Shown piece by piece: positions 1 to 8,342 of a stretch of 10,206 nucleotides of DNA. Positions within the stretch are counted from its first letter, which is position 1. Each line of letters starts with the position of its first letter. Both the position numbers and the translations under genes were made by a program. The notes under the pieces are model-generated. The model ran no database searches and was not told the DNA's origin. It was given only the letters and a program-made list of their open reading frames with translations. Origin of the DNA: Thermoleophilaceae bacterium (GTDB taxonomy: Bacteria; Actinomycetota; Thermoleophilia; Solirubrobacterales; JACPNS01). The stretch covers positions 1 through 10,206 of the forward strand of contig JAEMRJ010000086.1 of the NCBI GenBank assembly GCA_016463365.1, given 5' to 3'.

Positions 1-589
1 TGTTGTTGCTCAGCACCGCCATGCCGGGCAGCCAGTCGCCGCCGCGCCAGGTCAGAAAGATGCGGTTGCCGCTGAGCGGAACGGGATTGGGGTAGGTGTA
101 GCCGAGGTGGCCGTCAAAGGTGTTGGTCGGGATTGTCTTGACCGCCGACCATTCGGAGATGTCGGCGGGCTTGACGGTGGTGCGGTAGTAGAGCTGCGAC
201 TTGCGCTTCTTCGGTCGCAGCCTGCCTGAGTGCGGCGAGTAGAAAGCGGTGATCCGGCCATCCGGGCGCACCAGCAGCGACGGGTTCTGGTGGTCGTTGC
301 CCTCTTCCATGCGCGGCCCGAGCGTGACCGTCCTGATCTTGCCCGTTCTGGGGTTCTGCTCAGAAACCTGGATCTGTCCGATCATCGTTGTCCAGCCGAT
401 GAAGCGCTTGCCGCCGGCCTCGACCGCGCGCGGGTCGCCGAAGAACGACCATGCCCCGCCGGCCGTGAACTGCTGGAACTCCTGCTCGACGGCGATCTTC
501 GTGACGTTGCCGTCCGCCGCGCTGGCGGCGGTCGGGAGCGCGAGCAGCGCGAGAAGAACGGTGATTGTCGCCGAAGTGCGTCGGAGCAT
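1..589 (-). CDS. Secreted BNR-repeat (sialidase-fold) protein, partial
   Basis: Reading the minus strand from the ATG at 587-589 gives 196 open codons that run off the left edge, so the C-terminus is missing. Residues 1-24 form a clear Sec signal peptide: two arginines at 3-4, a Leu/Ala-rich core, and an Ala-Ser-Ala cleavage site at 22-24. The mature part contains the motif Asp-His-Gln-Asn-Pro-Ser-Leu (99-105), then Arg-Pro-Asp-Gly-Arg (108-112), and later Tyr-Thr-Tyr-Pro-Asn-Pro-Val (165-171). This pattern is typical of the BNR_4 group of beta-propeller proteins, several of which bind or cleave polysaccharides. That it is exported follows from the signal peptide. A carbohydrate-related role is family inference only, and the substrate cannot be told. 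No Shine-Dalgarno is visible, because the bases just before the ATG are a C run. The start is chosen because the signal peptide begins there and no better upstream start exists. It is divergent from the antitoxin at 693. Confidence 0.8.
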   Translation of the reverse strand, partial: MLRRTSATITVLLALLALPTAASAADGNVTKIAVEQEFQQFTAGGAWSFFGDPRAVEAGGKRFIGWTTMIGQIQVSEQNPRTGKIRTVTLGPRMEEGNDHQNPSLLVRPDGRITAFYSPHSGRLRPKKRKSQLYYRTTVKPADISEWSAVKTIPTNTFDGHLGYTYPNPVPLSGNRIFLTWRGGDWLPGMAVLSNN

Positions 590-596
590 GGGGGGA

Positions 597-613
597 GGCC
601 CCGTCCCGGGGCC
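597..613 (-). promoter_or_regulatory. GC-rich hairpin in the 5' leader of the BNR gene
   Basis: A perfect 7-bp inverted repeat, GGCCCCG and CGGGGCC, is separated by 3 bases. It ends 7 bases upstream of the BNR-protein ATG on the minus strand. It lies where a ribosome would bind, and the 7 bases between it and the ATG are C-rich with no Shine-Dalgarno. It could limit translation, or simply be chance in GC-rich DNA. There is no T run after it, so it is not a normal terminator. Confidence 0.35.
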
Positions 614-622
614 GGGTACTTG

Positions 623-628
623 AGGATA
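623..628 (-). promoter_or_regulatory. Candidate -10 box for the BNR gene
   Basis: On the minus strand this reads TATCCT, a TANNNT-type -10 element. It would start transcription near 616, giving a leader of about 27 bases that contains the hairpin at 597-613. No convincing -35 box is seen at the usual spacing, so this is a weak prediction. Confidence 0.25.
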
Positions 629-667
629 GAACCGATCGGCGGCGGAGTAGTTGCGCAGCGCATCGCT

Positions 668-683
668 GTAGCAAACTTGCTAC
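668..683. promoter_or_regulatory. Palindromic operator of the toxin-antitoxin operon
   Basis: This is a perfect 16-bp inverted repeat: arms GTAGCAA and TTGCTAC around the two bases AC. It ends 9 bases before the antitoxin GTG and overlaps the candidate -10 box at 681-686. Phd/YefM-type antitoxins are known to bind palindromes at their own promoter and repress it, with tighter binding when complexed with toxin. The position and symmetry fit that role. Binding itself is inferred. Confidence 0.6.
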
Positions 684-686
684 GGT
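681..686 (+). promoter_or_regulatory. Candidate -10 box for a leaderless antitoxin mRNA
   Basis: TACGGT matches TANNNT. If its last T is position -7, transcription starts exactly at the G of the GTG codon at 693, giving a leaderless mRNA. This agrees with the lack of any Shine-Dalgarno upstream of that codon. Leaderless mRNAs are common in actinobacteria. No clear -35 box is seen. Confidence 0.4.
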
Positions 687-692
687 CGTTCT

Positions 693-940
693 GTGGCGCG
701 ATCGATCCCCCACCGTGAGTTGCGGAACAACAGCAGCGAGATCCTCCGCGCGGTAGAGGCAGGGGAGAGCTTCACTGTGACCAATCACGGTCGGCCCGTA
801 GCAAAGCTGACCCCTCTGGACGAGACGTTGCCGCCGCTCAACTACCGTCCGGCGCTCACTCGTGGGGGCAGTCTGAAAGTCAAACCGATCAAGGTCGACG
901 AGACGATCCAGGAGATCCTCGACGATATGCGCGGCGATCG

Positions 941-944
<4 letters not shown>
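693..944 (+). CDS. Phd/YefM-family antitoxin
   Basis: The 83-residue product has the standard Phd/YefM DNA-binding N-terminus. It includes Arg-Glu-Leu-Arg near 8-11, a Ser-Glu-Ile-Leu-Arg helix at 15-19, a Gly-Glu segment near 23-24, and a Thr-Asn-His-Gly-Arg-Pro-Val-Ala strand/turn near 29-36. The tail from about 60 on (Val-Asp-Glu-Thr-Ile-Gln-Glu-Ile-Leu, then Met-Arg-Gly-Asp-Arg at the end) is the usual flexible toxin-binding segment. It should neutralise the PIN toxin encoded directly downstream and repress its own promoter through the palindrome at 668-683. The stop TGA overlaps the toxin start by 4 bases (TTGA), implying translational coupling. The GTG start is favoured because family homology begins at once and the -10 box places the transcript start there. 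It acts as VapB for this VapC, but belongs to the Phd/YefM fold rather than the AbrB-type VapB fold, so no symbol is given. Confidence 0.88.
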
Positions 945-4006
<3,062 letters not shown>

Positions 4007-4045
4007 CGGTTGCGACCTGTGGTCAATCTATCGCCGAACGTGATA

Positions 4046-4068
4046 TACATACATACAGTATGTATGTA
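4046..4068. promoter_or_regulatory. 23-bp palindromic TetR operator with divergent promoters
   Basis: Perfect 11-bp arms TACATACATAC and GTATGTATGTA flank a single A. The site lies in the 69-bp space between the divergent tetR and hydrolase starts. The arms closely match the operator of E. coli AcrR, whose palindrome has outer arms TACATACAT and ATGTATGTA (from memory), so a TetR/AcrR-type protein is the natural ligand. TANNNT boxes lie inside it in both directions: TACAGT at 4054-4059 on the plus strand and TACTGT at 4060-4055 on the minus strand. A bound repressor would therefore block both promoters. The site is strikingly AT-rich against its surroundings. Confidence 0.85.
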
Positions 4069-4075
4069 AATAGCG

Positions 4076-4948
4076 ATGAAAGTGAGCAGTGCAATGTCGG
4101 TCAGCAGACAACTCGGTGAAAAGCGTTCGGTCCAGGTGGGTGAAGCGACGATTCGCTATCGCGAGTCCGGGAGTGGTCGGCCTGTCGTCTTCGTCCACGG
4201 TTTTCTGGTCAACGGGGACGTCTGGCGCAAGGTTGTGCCAGAGCTCGCGGGCGACGTTCGCTGCATAGTTCCTGACTGGCCGCTGGGCGCGCATGAAGTC
4301 GCGATGCCGGAGAACGCCGACCTCTCGGCACCGGGCGTCGCGAAACTGATCGCGGACTTTCTCGAGTCACTGGACCTTGATGACGTCGTGCTCGTGGGGA
4401 ATGACTCAGGTGGCGCGCTCTGCCAGCTTGTGGTTACGGCGCACCCAGAGCGCGTCGGGGCCCTGGTGCTCACGCCGTGCGACTGCTTTGAGAAATTTCC
4501 TCCGTTCCCGTACAACTTCATCCGCTACGCGCTGAACACGCCGGGCGCGCGTTCGCTGCTCGTTCAGTCGATGCGGCTCTCGGCCGTCCGCTACGCATCC
4601 TTCCGACCGCTGATGAAGAGTGGCTACGACGGCGCGACTGTGAAATCGTGGGCCCAGCCGTCAATCAAGGATCCCGGCGTACGGCGCGACACCGTGAAGT
4701 TCGGGACGTCGCTCCACCCCCGCGTCACAAAGCAGGTCGCCGGGCAGTTGCCTGATGTCGAGATCCCGGTCCTGATCGCCTGGTCCCCTGAATGCACATT
4801 CTTCAAGTTTGAGCTGGCCGAGCGACTCGCGGCGGCGTTGCCGAATTCGCGCATCGATCCGATCCCGGGTGGGTGGACGTTTCTCGCCGAGGACAGGCCG
4901 AAGGAGCTTGCGGCCTCGATCTCGCGGTTCGCGCAGGACGAGCGCTAG
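4076..4948 (+). CDS. Alpha/beta hydrolase with Asp nucleophile and altered triad
   Basis: The 290-residue product has the alpha/beta-hydrolase fold. Val-Val-Phe-Val-His-Gly (37-42) forms the oxyanion-hole strand, and Val-Gly-Asn-Asp-Ser-Gly-Gly-Ala (107-114) is the nucleophile elbow with Asp110 in the nucleophile position. An Asp there is the pattern of haloalkane dehalogenases and epoxide hydrolases, not of Ser esterases. The usual acid after strand 6 and the usual His near the C-terminus are not seen: the matching places read Trp-Ser-Pro-Glu-Cys240 and Gly-Gly-Trp-Thr268-Phe-Leu before Glu-Asp-Arg-Pro. No signal peptide is present, so it should be cytosolic. The substrate is unknown. Control by the divergent TetR protein is inferred from the operator at 4046-4068. 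The ATG at 4076 has no Shine-Dalgarno; an in-frame ATG at 4094 is an alternative. The TAG stop overlaps the dacB stop (shared CTAG). Confidence 0.88.
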   Translation: MKVSSAMSVSRQLGEKRSVQVGEATIRYRESGSGRPVVFVHGFLVNGDVWRKVVPELAGDVRCIVPDWPLGAHEVAMPENADLSAPGVAKLIADFLESLDLDDVVLVGNDSGGALCQLVVTAHPERVGALVLTPCDCFEKFPPFPYNFIRYALNTPGARSLLVQSMRLSAVRYASFRPLMKSGYDGATVKSWAQPSIKDPGVRRDTVKFGTSLHPRVTKQVAGQLPDVEIPVLIAWSPECTFFKFELAERLAAALPNSRIDPIPGGWTFLAEDRPKELAASISRFAQDER

Positions 4949-6243
4949 TCCAGCGCGGCGATCTGCGCTGCCACCCGGTCCTGCTGCGCGCGCGCAGCGG
5001 CGGGTGCCACGCGGTTCTGCAGGATGGAGAACGCGACGAGGTCGCCGCCGGCCGTTGTGCAGTAGCCGGAGAGCGTGGAGACGTTGCTCAAGGTGCCGGT
5101 CTTGGCGAAGCAATTCCGGTATGCGGATCCGCGGCGCATACGCGAAGCGAGCGTGCCGTCCACTCCGGCGATCGGTAGCGAGGCCTTGAAGTCTGTGAAC
5201 GCGACGGTCTTGTGGACTCCGCGCAGCAGGTCGACAACTTCGCGCGGCGCAGCGTTGTCTGAGCGCGATAGGCCGGAGCCGTCGGCGAGCCGCACCATGG
5301 ACCCGAAGCCAGCGGCGTGTCGACGCGAGACGCTGTTGCCGGAAGCAGTTGTCGCCGACGAGTTGCCCAGTGGCACCTGTCCACCGTCGTCATCGTCGTC
5401 GGCAGCGCTGACGGGCATCGCAAGCGCCTTGGCGAGCATCTCGGCCAGGTAGTTGTTGGAGGGCTTGTTCATCTGACGCACGAGCGCGCTCGTCGGAAGC
5501 GAGCGAACCCAGGCAAGGCGCTTCGCGCCGGCTGGCGTCCTGGCGATGCCCGTTCTGGAAGTCACTCGGATGCCGACGCCTTGAAGCGCCGCGCGCAGGC
5601 GTTGCGCCGCGAATGCCGGCGGGTTGGCCTGCCAGCGACCGTTGACGAACCCCTTGTTCACCATCAGCCCGCCGAGCGATCCGCCGATGTCGGAGCTGCG
5701 CGAAAAGCCTGAATAGACCGTGCCGCGGCGCGAGTCGAAAACGCTCTCGTCGCCGTAGATTGTCCCGGTGACCGTTCTGACTCCCGCGCTCTTGAGCCCC
5801 TGGGCGAGCTTCTCGAGCGTCGCGCCGGATCCGAAGTTGGTCGTGACGAAGCTTGCGTTGCCGAACAGCGGGTCGCCGCCGCCGCGCAGGTACAGATCGC
5901 CGGTGAGCGTGCCTGCTGTGAGTGTTCCAGCGGTGTGGACGCCGGTGCTGAAGCGACCGCCGGTGCCGTAGCGCGAGAGGATCGCTGCCGCTGTGAAGAG
6001 TTTTGCGTTGGAGGCGATTATGCGACCTGTCCCGGCGTTGCGAGCAGCCACACCCTGGCCGTCTGTGATGTTCCAGGCGTAGGCGCCGGCCCCGCCGCTG
6101 AGTGCGGTCATCGCGCGCTTCACATCCGCGTTCGACGATGCCTCCGCCCGTGCAGGGGCGAGCGAAAGTGCGATCAGGCACGCGCAGGCGAGCATGATGA
6201 GCGCCGTACGGCGCGTGGCTGTTTTCGAGCTTGGTGGGAACAT
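4945..6243 (-). CDS. dacB: PBP4-type D-Ala-D-Ala carboxypeptidase/endopeptidase
   Basis: Class C low-molecular-weight penicillin-binding proteins trim the last D-Ala from peptidoglycan stem peptides and cut cross-links outside the membrane. Counting 432 residues from the ATG at 6241-6243, residues 1-33 are a signal peptide with Arg-Arg at 11-12, a hydrophobic core, and Ala-Arg-Ala before the cut. The active-site motifs are all present: Ser78-Asn-Ala-Lys81 (SxxK), Ser262-Asn-Asn264 (SxN) and Lys381-Thr-Gly383 (KTG). Asp-Gly-Ser-Gly-Leu-Ser at 321-326 is also typical of the family. A low-complexity insert at about 279-306, with five Asp in a row (282-286), follows the SxN motif. A GTG at 6264 would add 7 residues. 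The ATG is preferred because a GGAG lies about 10 bases upstream and the added residues weaken the signal peptide. The gene follows the acyl-CoA synthetase on the same strand and converges on the hydrolase with overlapping stops. Confidence 0.92.
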   Translation of the reverse strand: MFPPSSKTATRRTALIMLACACLIALSLAPARAEASSNADVKRAMTALSGGAGAYAWNITDGQGVAARNAGTGRIIASNAKLFTAAAILSRYGTGGRFSTGVHTAGTLTAGTLTGDLYLRGGGDPLFGNASFVTTNFGSGATLEKLAQGLKSAGVRTVTGTIYGDESVFDSRRGTVYSGFSRSSDIGGSLGGLMVNKGFVNGRWQANPPAFAAQRLRAALQGVGIRVTSRTGIARTPAGAKRLAWVRSLPTSALVRQMNKPSNNYLAEMLAKALAMPVSAADDDDDGGQVPLGNSSATTASGNSVSRRHAAGFGSMVRLADGSGLSRSDNAAPREVVDLLRGVHKTVAFTDFKASLPIAGVDGTLASRMRRGSAYRNCFAKTGTLSNVSTLSGYCTTAGGDLVAFSILQNRVAPAAARAQQDRVAAQIAALD

Positions 6244-6283
6244 CCGACAGTTACTCCAACACACCTTCGTCGCGACAGGTGCG

Positions 6284-6301
6284 GCTCCCGCCTGAGGGAG
6301 C
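6284..6301 (-). terminator. Weak hairpin between the acyl-CoA ligase and dacB
   Basis: The inverted repeat GCTCCC / GGGAGC has a 6-base loop. It lies about 20 bases after the acyl-CoA ligase stop and about 40 bases before the dacB ATG. No T run follows it on the minus strand, so it is a poor intrinsic terminator. It may only slow read-through or be chance. Confidence 0.25.
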
Positions 6302-6322
6302 GTGCCGGAATCGATTGCGGAT

Positions 6323-8182
6323 CTAGCCTTCGTACATCGCGTCGTAGATGTCCCCGTACTTCTCGTGGACGATGTTGCGCTTGACCTTCATTGACGGGGT
6401 CAGTTCTCCGGTCTCGATGGTCAGGTCGTGATCCAGAATGCGGATCTTCTTGACCTGCTCGACGTTGGCGAACTTGGTGTTGACCTCGTCGACAACGCTC
6501 TGGATCAGGTCGGTGACCTTGGGATTGCTGTAGATGTTGTTGTCGTTTTCGATCCCCAACTGCGCCGCCAGGGCCGGGAGCTCCTCGGGGTCGAGGGTGA
6601 GCAGCGCCACCGGGTACGGCCTGCGGTCGCCGAACATGACCGCCTGCGAGACCCAGCGATTCTGCTTCATCGCATTCTCGAAGTTGGCCGGGGTGAGGTT
6701 CTTGCCGCCGGCCGTGATGATGATGTCCTTCTTGCGACCGGTGATGAAGACAAAGCCGTCCTCGTCGATCATTCCGAGGTCGCCGGTGTGGAGCCAGCCG
6801 TCAGCGTCGATCGTCTCGGCGGTCGCGGCTTCGTCCTTGTAGTAGCCCTTGAAGATGTTCGGGCCCTTGATCATGATTTCGCCGTCGCCGGCAATCTTGA
6901 CCTCGCAGCCGAGCACAGGCTTGCCGACCGAACCGATGCGGTAGCCGGTCAGCGAGTTGTTGGAGGTGGCCAGCGTCGAGGTCTCGGTCATGCCGTAACC
7001 CTCATAGACCGGGACTCCGCAGGCGAAGAAGAACTCAAGGATCTCCGCTGCGATCGGCGCGGCACCGGTGACGGCGCGCTTCATCTTGCCGCCGAAGAGG
7101 TTGCGGACCATCTGGTAAACCGGTTCGTCCGCCGCATCGAAGACCTTCTGCAGGTCCTCGGGCACCGGCTTGCCCTGCGACTGAAGCTCGCGCACCTGGG
7201 AGCCGACCTCGATCGCTTTCTTGAACATCGCTTTCTCTTCGGGCGACTTGGCGTCGGCGACGTTGTTGGCAAGCGTGTAGAGCTTCTCGAAAATGCGCGG
7301 CACGCTGGGCAGCGAGTCCGGCTGCAGGCCGATCACATCCGGGATGATCTGCGTGGGATCCTTCTGCCAGTAGGCGATCGTGCCACCGACGTCGATCGAC
7401 ACGAACTGGACGAGCCGCGCAAACACGTGCGCCAGCGGCAGGAAGAGATAGATCAGCTCTTCGTTGTCGCCGACCAGCGTGCTCTCGCCCATTGAGGTGG
7501 TGGCGCGGTAGTTGCCGTGGCTGATCATGCAGCCCTTCGGCGGGCCGGTCGTCCCGGACGTGTAGACGATCGTGCACAGGTCATCAGGCGTGACGGCTGC
7601 CACGCGCTGCTCGAACTCGTCGTCGCTGATCTCGGCGCCCTGAGACTTCAGCTCTTCGAGCGAGATCGCCTCGCCGAGATCGGCGGCATCGGGGTCGATG
7701 ATCACGACCTTCTCGAGGAAGGTGAGCTGATCGCGCACGCGCTTGATCTTGTTCAGCTGCTCTTCGTCCTCGACAACGACGAGCTTTGCCTCGGAGTGGT
7801 TGAGCACGTACTCGACCTCTTCGGGCGAGTTGGTCTGATAGATCGGTGCGACGGTCGCGCCTGCACAGAGCGCGCCGAAGTCGGCGTAGGTCCACTCGGG
7901 GCGCGTGTTGGAGAGGATGGCGACCTTGTCTCCGAGGCTGATGCCGTTGGCGATCAGCCCCTTCGAGATCGACCGCACGATCGGCAGCAGCTCGGCGTAG
8001 GTGACTTCGTGCCACTCCTCGCCAACCTTGTGCTTGAGTGCGACGTTGCCGGCGTGCTTTGCTGCCGCCAGCGTCAGGAGGTCGGCCATGGTGGAGGAGT
8101 TTGTTGAGGCCTCCACAGCCGGGATCAGTTGAGAATCGCTCTGTTCAGTGGTCATGGCGAAAGGTTCGGTTGGAACATCCAT
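6323..8182 (-). CDS. Long-chain fatty acid-CoA ligase (FadD15-like)
   Basis: This ATP-dependent enzyme activates free fatty acids to acyl-CoA through an acyl-AMP intermediate. The 619 residues include every adenylate-forming motif. The phosphate loop Tyr-Thr-Ser-Gly-Thr-Thr-Gly-Pro-Pro-Lys-Gly is at 207-217, and Tyr-Glu-Gly-Tyr-Gly-Met-Thr-Glu at 393-400. Asp-Gly-Trp-Leu-His-Thr-Gly-Asp-Leu-Gly is at 461-470, Gly-Arg-Lys-Lys-Asp at 482-486, and the catalytic-lysine motif Leu-Thr-Pro-Ser-Met-Lys is at 594-599, with Lys599. The length and the spacing insert around 300-365 match the long-form FAA1/FadD15 group rather than short FadD enzymes. No signal peptide is seen, so it is cytosolic or membrane-associated. 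The start at 8182 is kept, but an ATG at 8155 is equally possible; neither has a strong Shine-Dalgarno. It follows a reductase-like SDR gene across a 160-base structured region, suggesting linked fatty-acid metabolism. It may serve lipid synthesis or degradation. Confidence 0.93.
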   Translation of the reverse strand: MDVPTEPFAMTTEQSDSQLIPAVEASTNSSTMADLLTLAAAKHAGNVALKHKVGEEWHEVTYAELLPIVRSISKGLIANGISLGDKVAILSNTRPEWTYADFGALCAGATVAPIYQTNSPEEVEYVLNHSEAKLVVVEDEEQLNKIKRVRDQLTFLEKVVIIDPDAADLGEAISLEELKSQGAEISDDEFEQRVAAVTPDDLCTIVYTSGTTGPPKGCMISHGNYRATTSMGESTLVGDNEELIYLFLPLAHVFARLVQFVSIDVGGTIAYWQKDPTQIIPDVIGLQPDSLPSVPRIFEKLYTLANNVADAKSPEEKAMFKKAIEVGSQVRELQSQGKPVPEDLQKVFDAADEPVYQMVRNLFGGKMKRAVTGAAPIAAEILEFFFACGVPVYEGYGMTETSTLATSNNSLTGYRIGSVGKPVLGCEVKIAGDGEIMIKGPNIFKGYYKDEAATAETIDADGWLHTGDLGMIDEDGFVFITGRKKDIIITAGGKNLTPANFENAMKQNRWVSQAVMFGDRRPYPVALLTLDPEELPALAAQLGIENDNNIYSNPKVTDLIQSVVDEVNTKFANVEQVKKIRILDHDLTIETGELTPSMKVKRNIVHEKYGDIYDAMYEG

Positions 8183-8188
8183 TTCTCT

Positions 8189-8201
8189 ACTCGATTCGAG
8201 T
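8189..8201. repeat. 13-bp palindrome just upstream of the acyl-CoA ligase
   Basis: Perfect 6-bp arms ACTCGA and TCGAGT surround one T. The site ends 6 bases before the ATG at 8182. It could be a protein-binding site, or affect ribosome access. There is no direct evidence for either. Confidence 0.35.
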
Positions 8202-8242
8202 GCCCAGGCCGGTGCGCGCGCTTGGAGCAGACACGTGTATTC

Positions 8243-8259
8243 GCCGCGCGAAACGCGGC
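8243..8259 (-). repeat. GC-rich hairpin in the acyl-CoA ligase leader
   Basis: The arms GCCGCG and CGCGGC enclose a 5-base loop in the space between the SDR gene and the acyl-CoA ligase. No T run follows it on the minus strand, so it is not a classical terminator. It would lie inside the predicted leader RNA. Confidence 0.35.
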
Positions 8260-8266
8260 CTTCCCC

Positions 8267-8283
8267 AGATCCGAACGGGATCT
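8267..8283. repeat. Inverted repeat at the predicted transcript start
   Basis: The arms AGATCC and GGATCT surround GAACG. The repeat lies just downstream of the predicted minus-strand transcript start near 8284, so it could form the first hairpin of the leader or bind a regulator. Confidence 0.3.
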
Positions 8284-8290
8284 TCGGCCA

Positions 8291-8309
8291 AGTCTAACCA
8301 ATGCTTGGT
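8291..8309 (-). promoter_or_regulatory. Candidate promoter and operator for the acyl-CoA ligase
   Basis: On the minus strand the TANNNT box TAGACT (8296-8291) would start transcription near 8284, giving a leader of about 100 bases. Directly upstream, at 8309-8297, is ACCAA-GCA-TTGGT, a short inverted repeat with 5-bp arms that would occupy the -35 to -10 spacer. The arrangement resembles TetR-type control of fatty-acid genes, but the regulator is not in the window and no good -35 box is seen. Confidence 0.4.
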
Positions 8310-8342
8310 AGCCGAGATCCAGGCATCAAGGCCGGGCGATAC

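Noticed and set aside
6428..7495. A 355-codon open frame on the plus strand opposite the acyl-CoA ligase
   Set aside because: It is a codon-complement shadow of a gene with every family motif, has no promoter or ribosome-binding site, and has a Val/Leu/Asp/Arg-biased composition typical of such shadows.
8231..8238. ACACGTGT palindrome between the SDR and acyl-CoA ligase genes
   Set aside because: At 8 bases it is too short to be significant alone, and no partner site or known regulator is indicated.
8243..8259. Hairpin considered as a terminator for the SDR gene
   Set aside because: No T run follows it on the minus strand, and it is more than 80 bases past the stop, so it does not meet the pattern of an intrinsic terminator.
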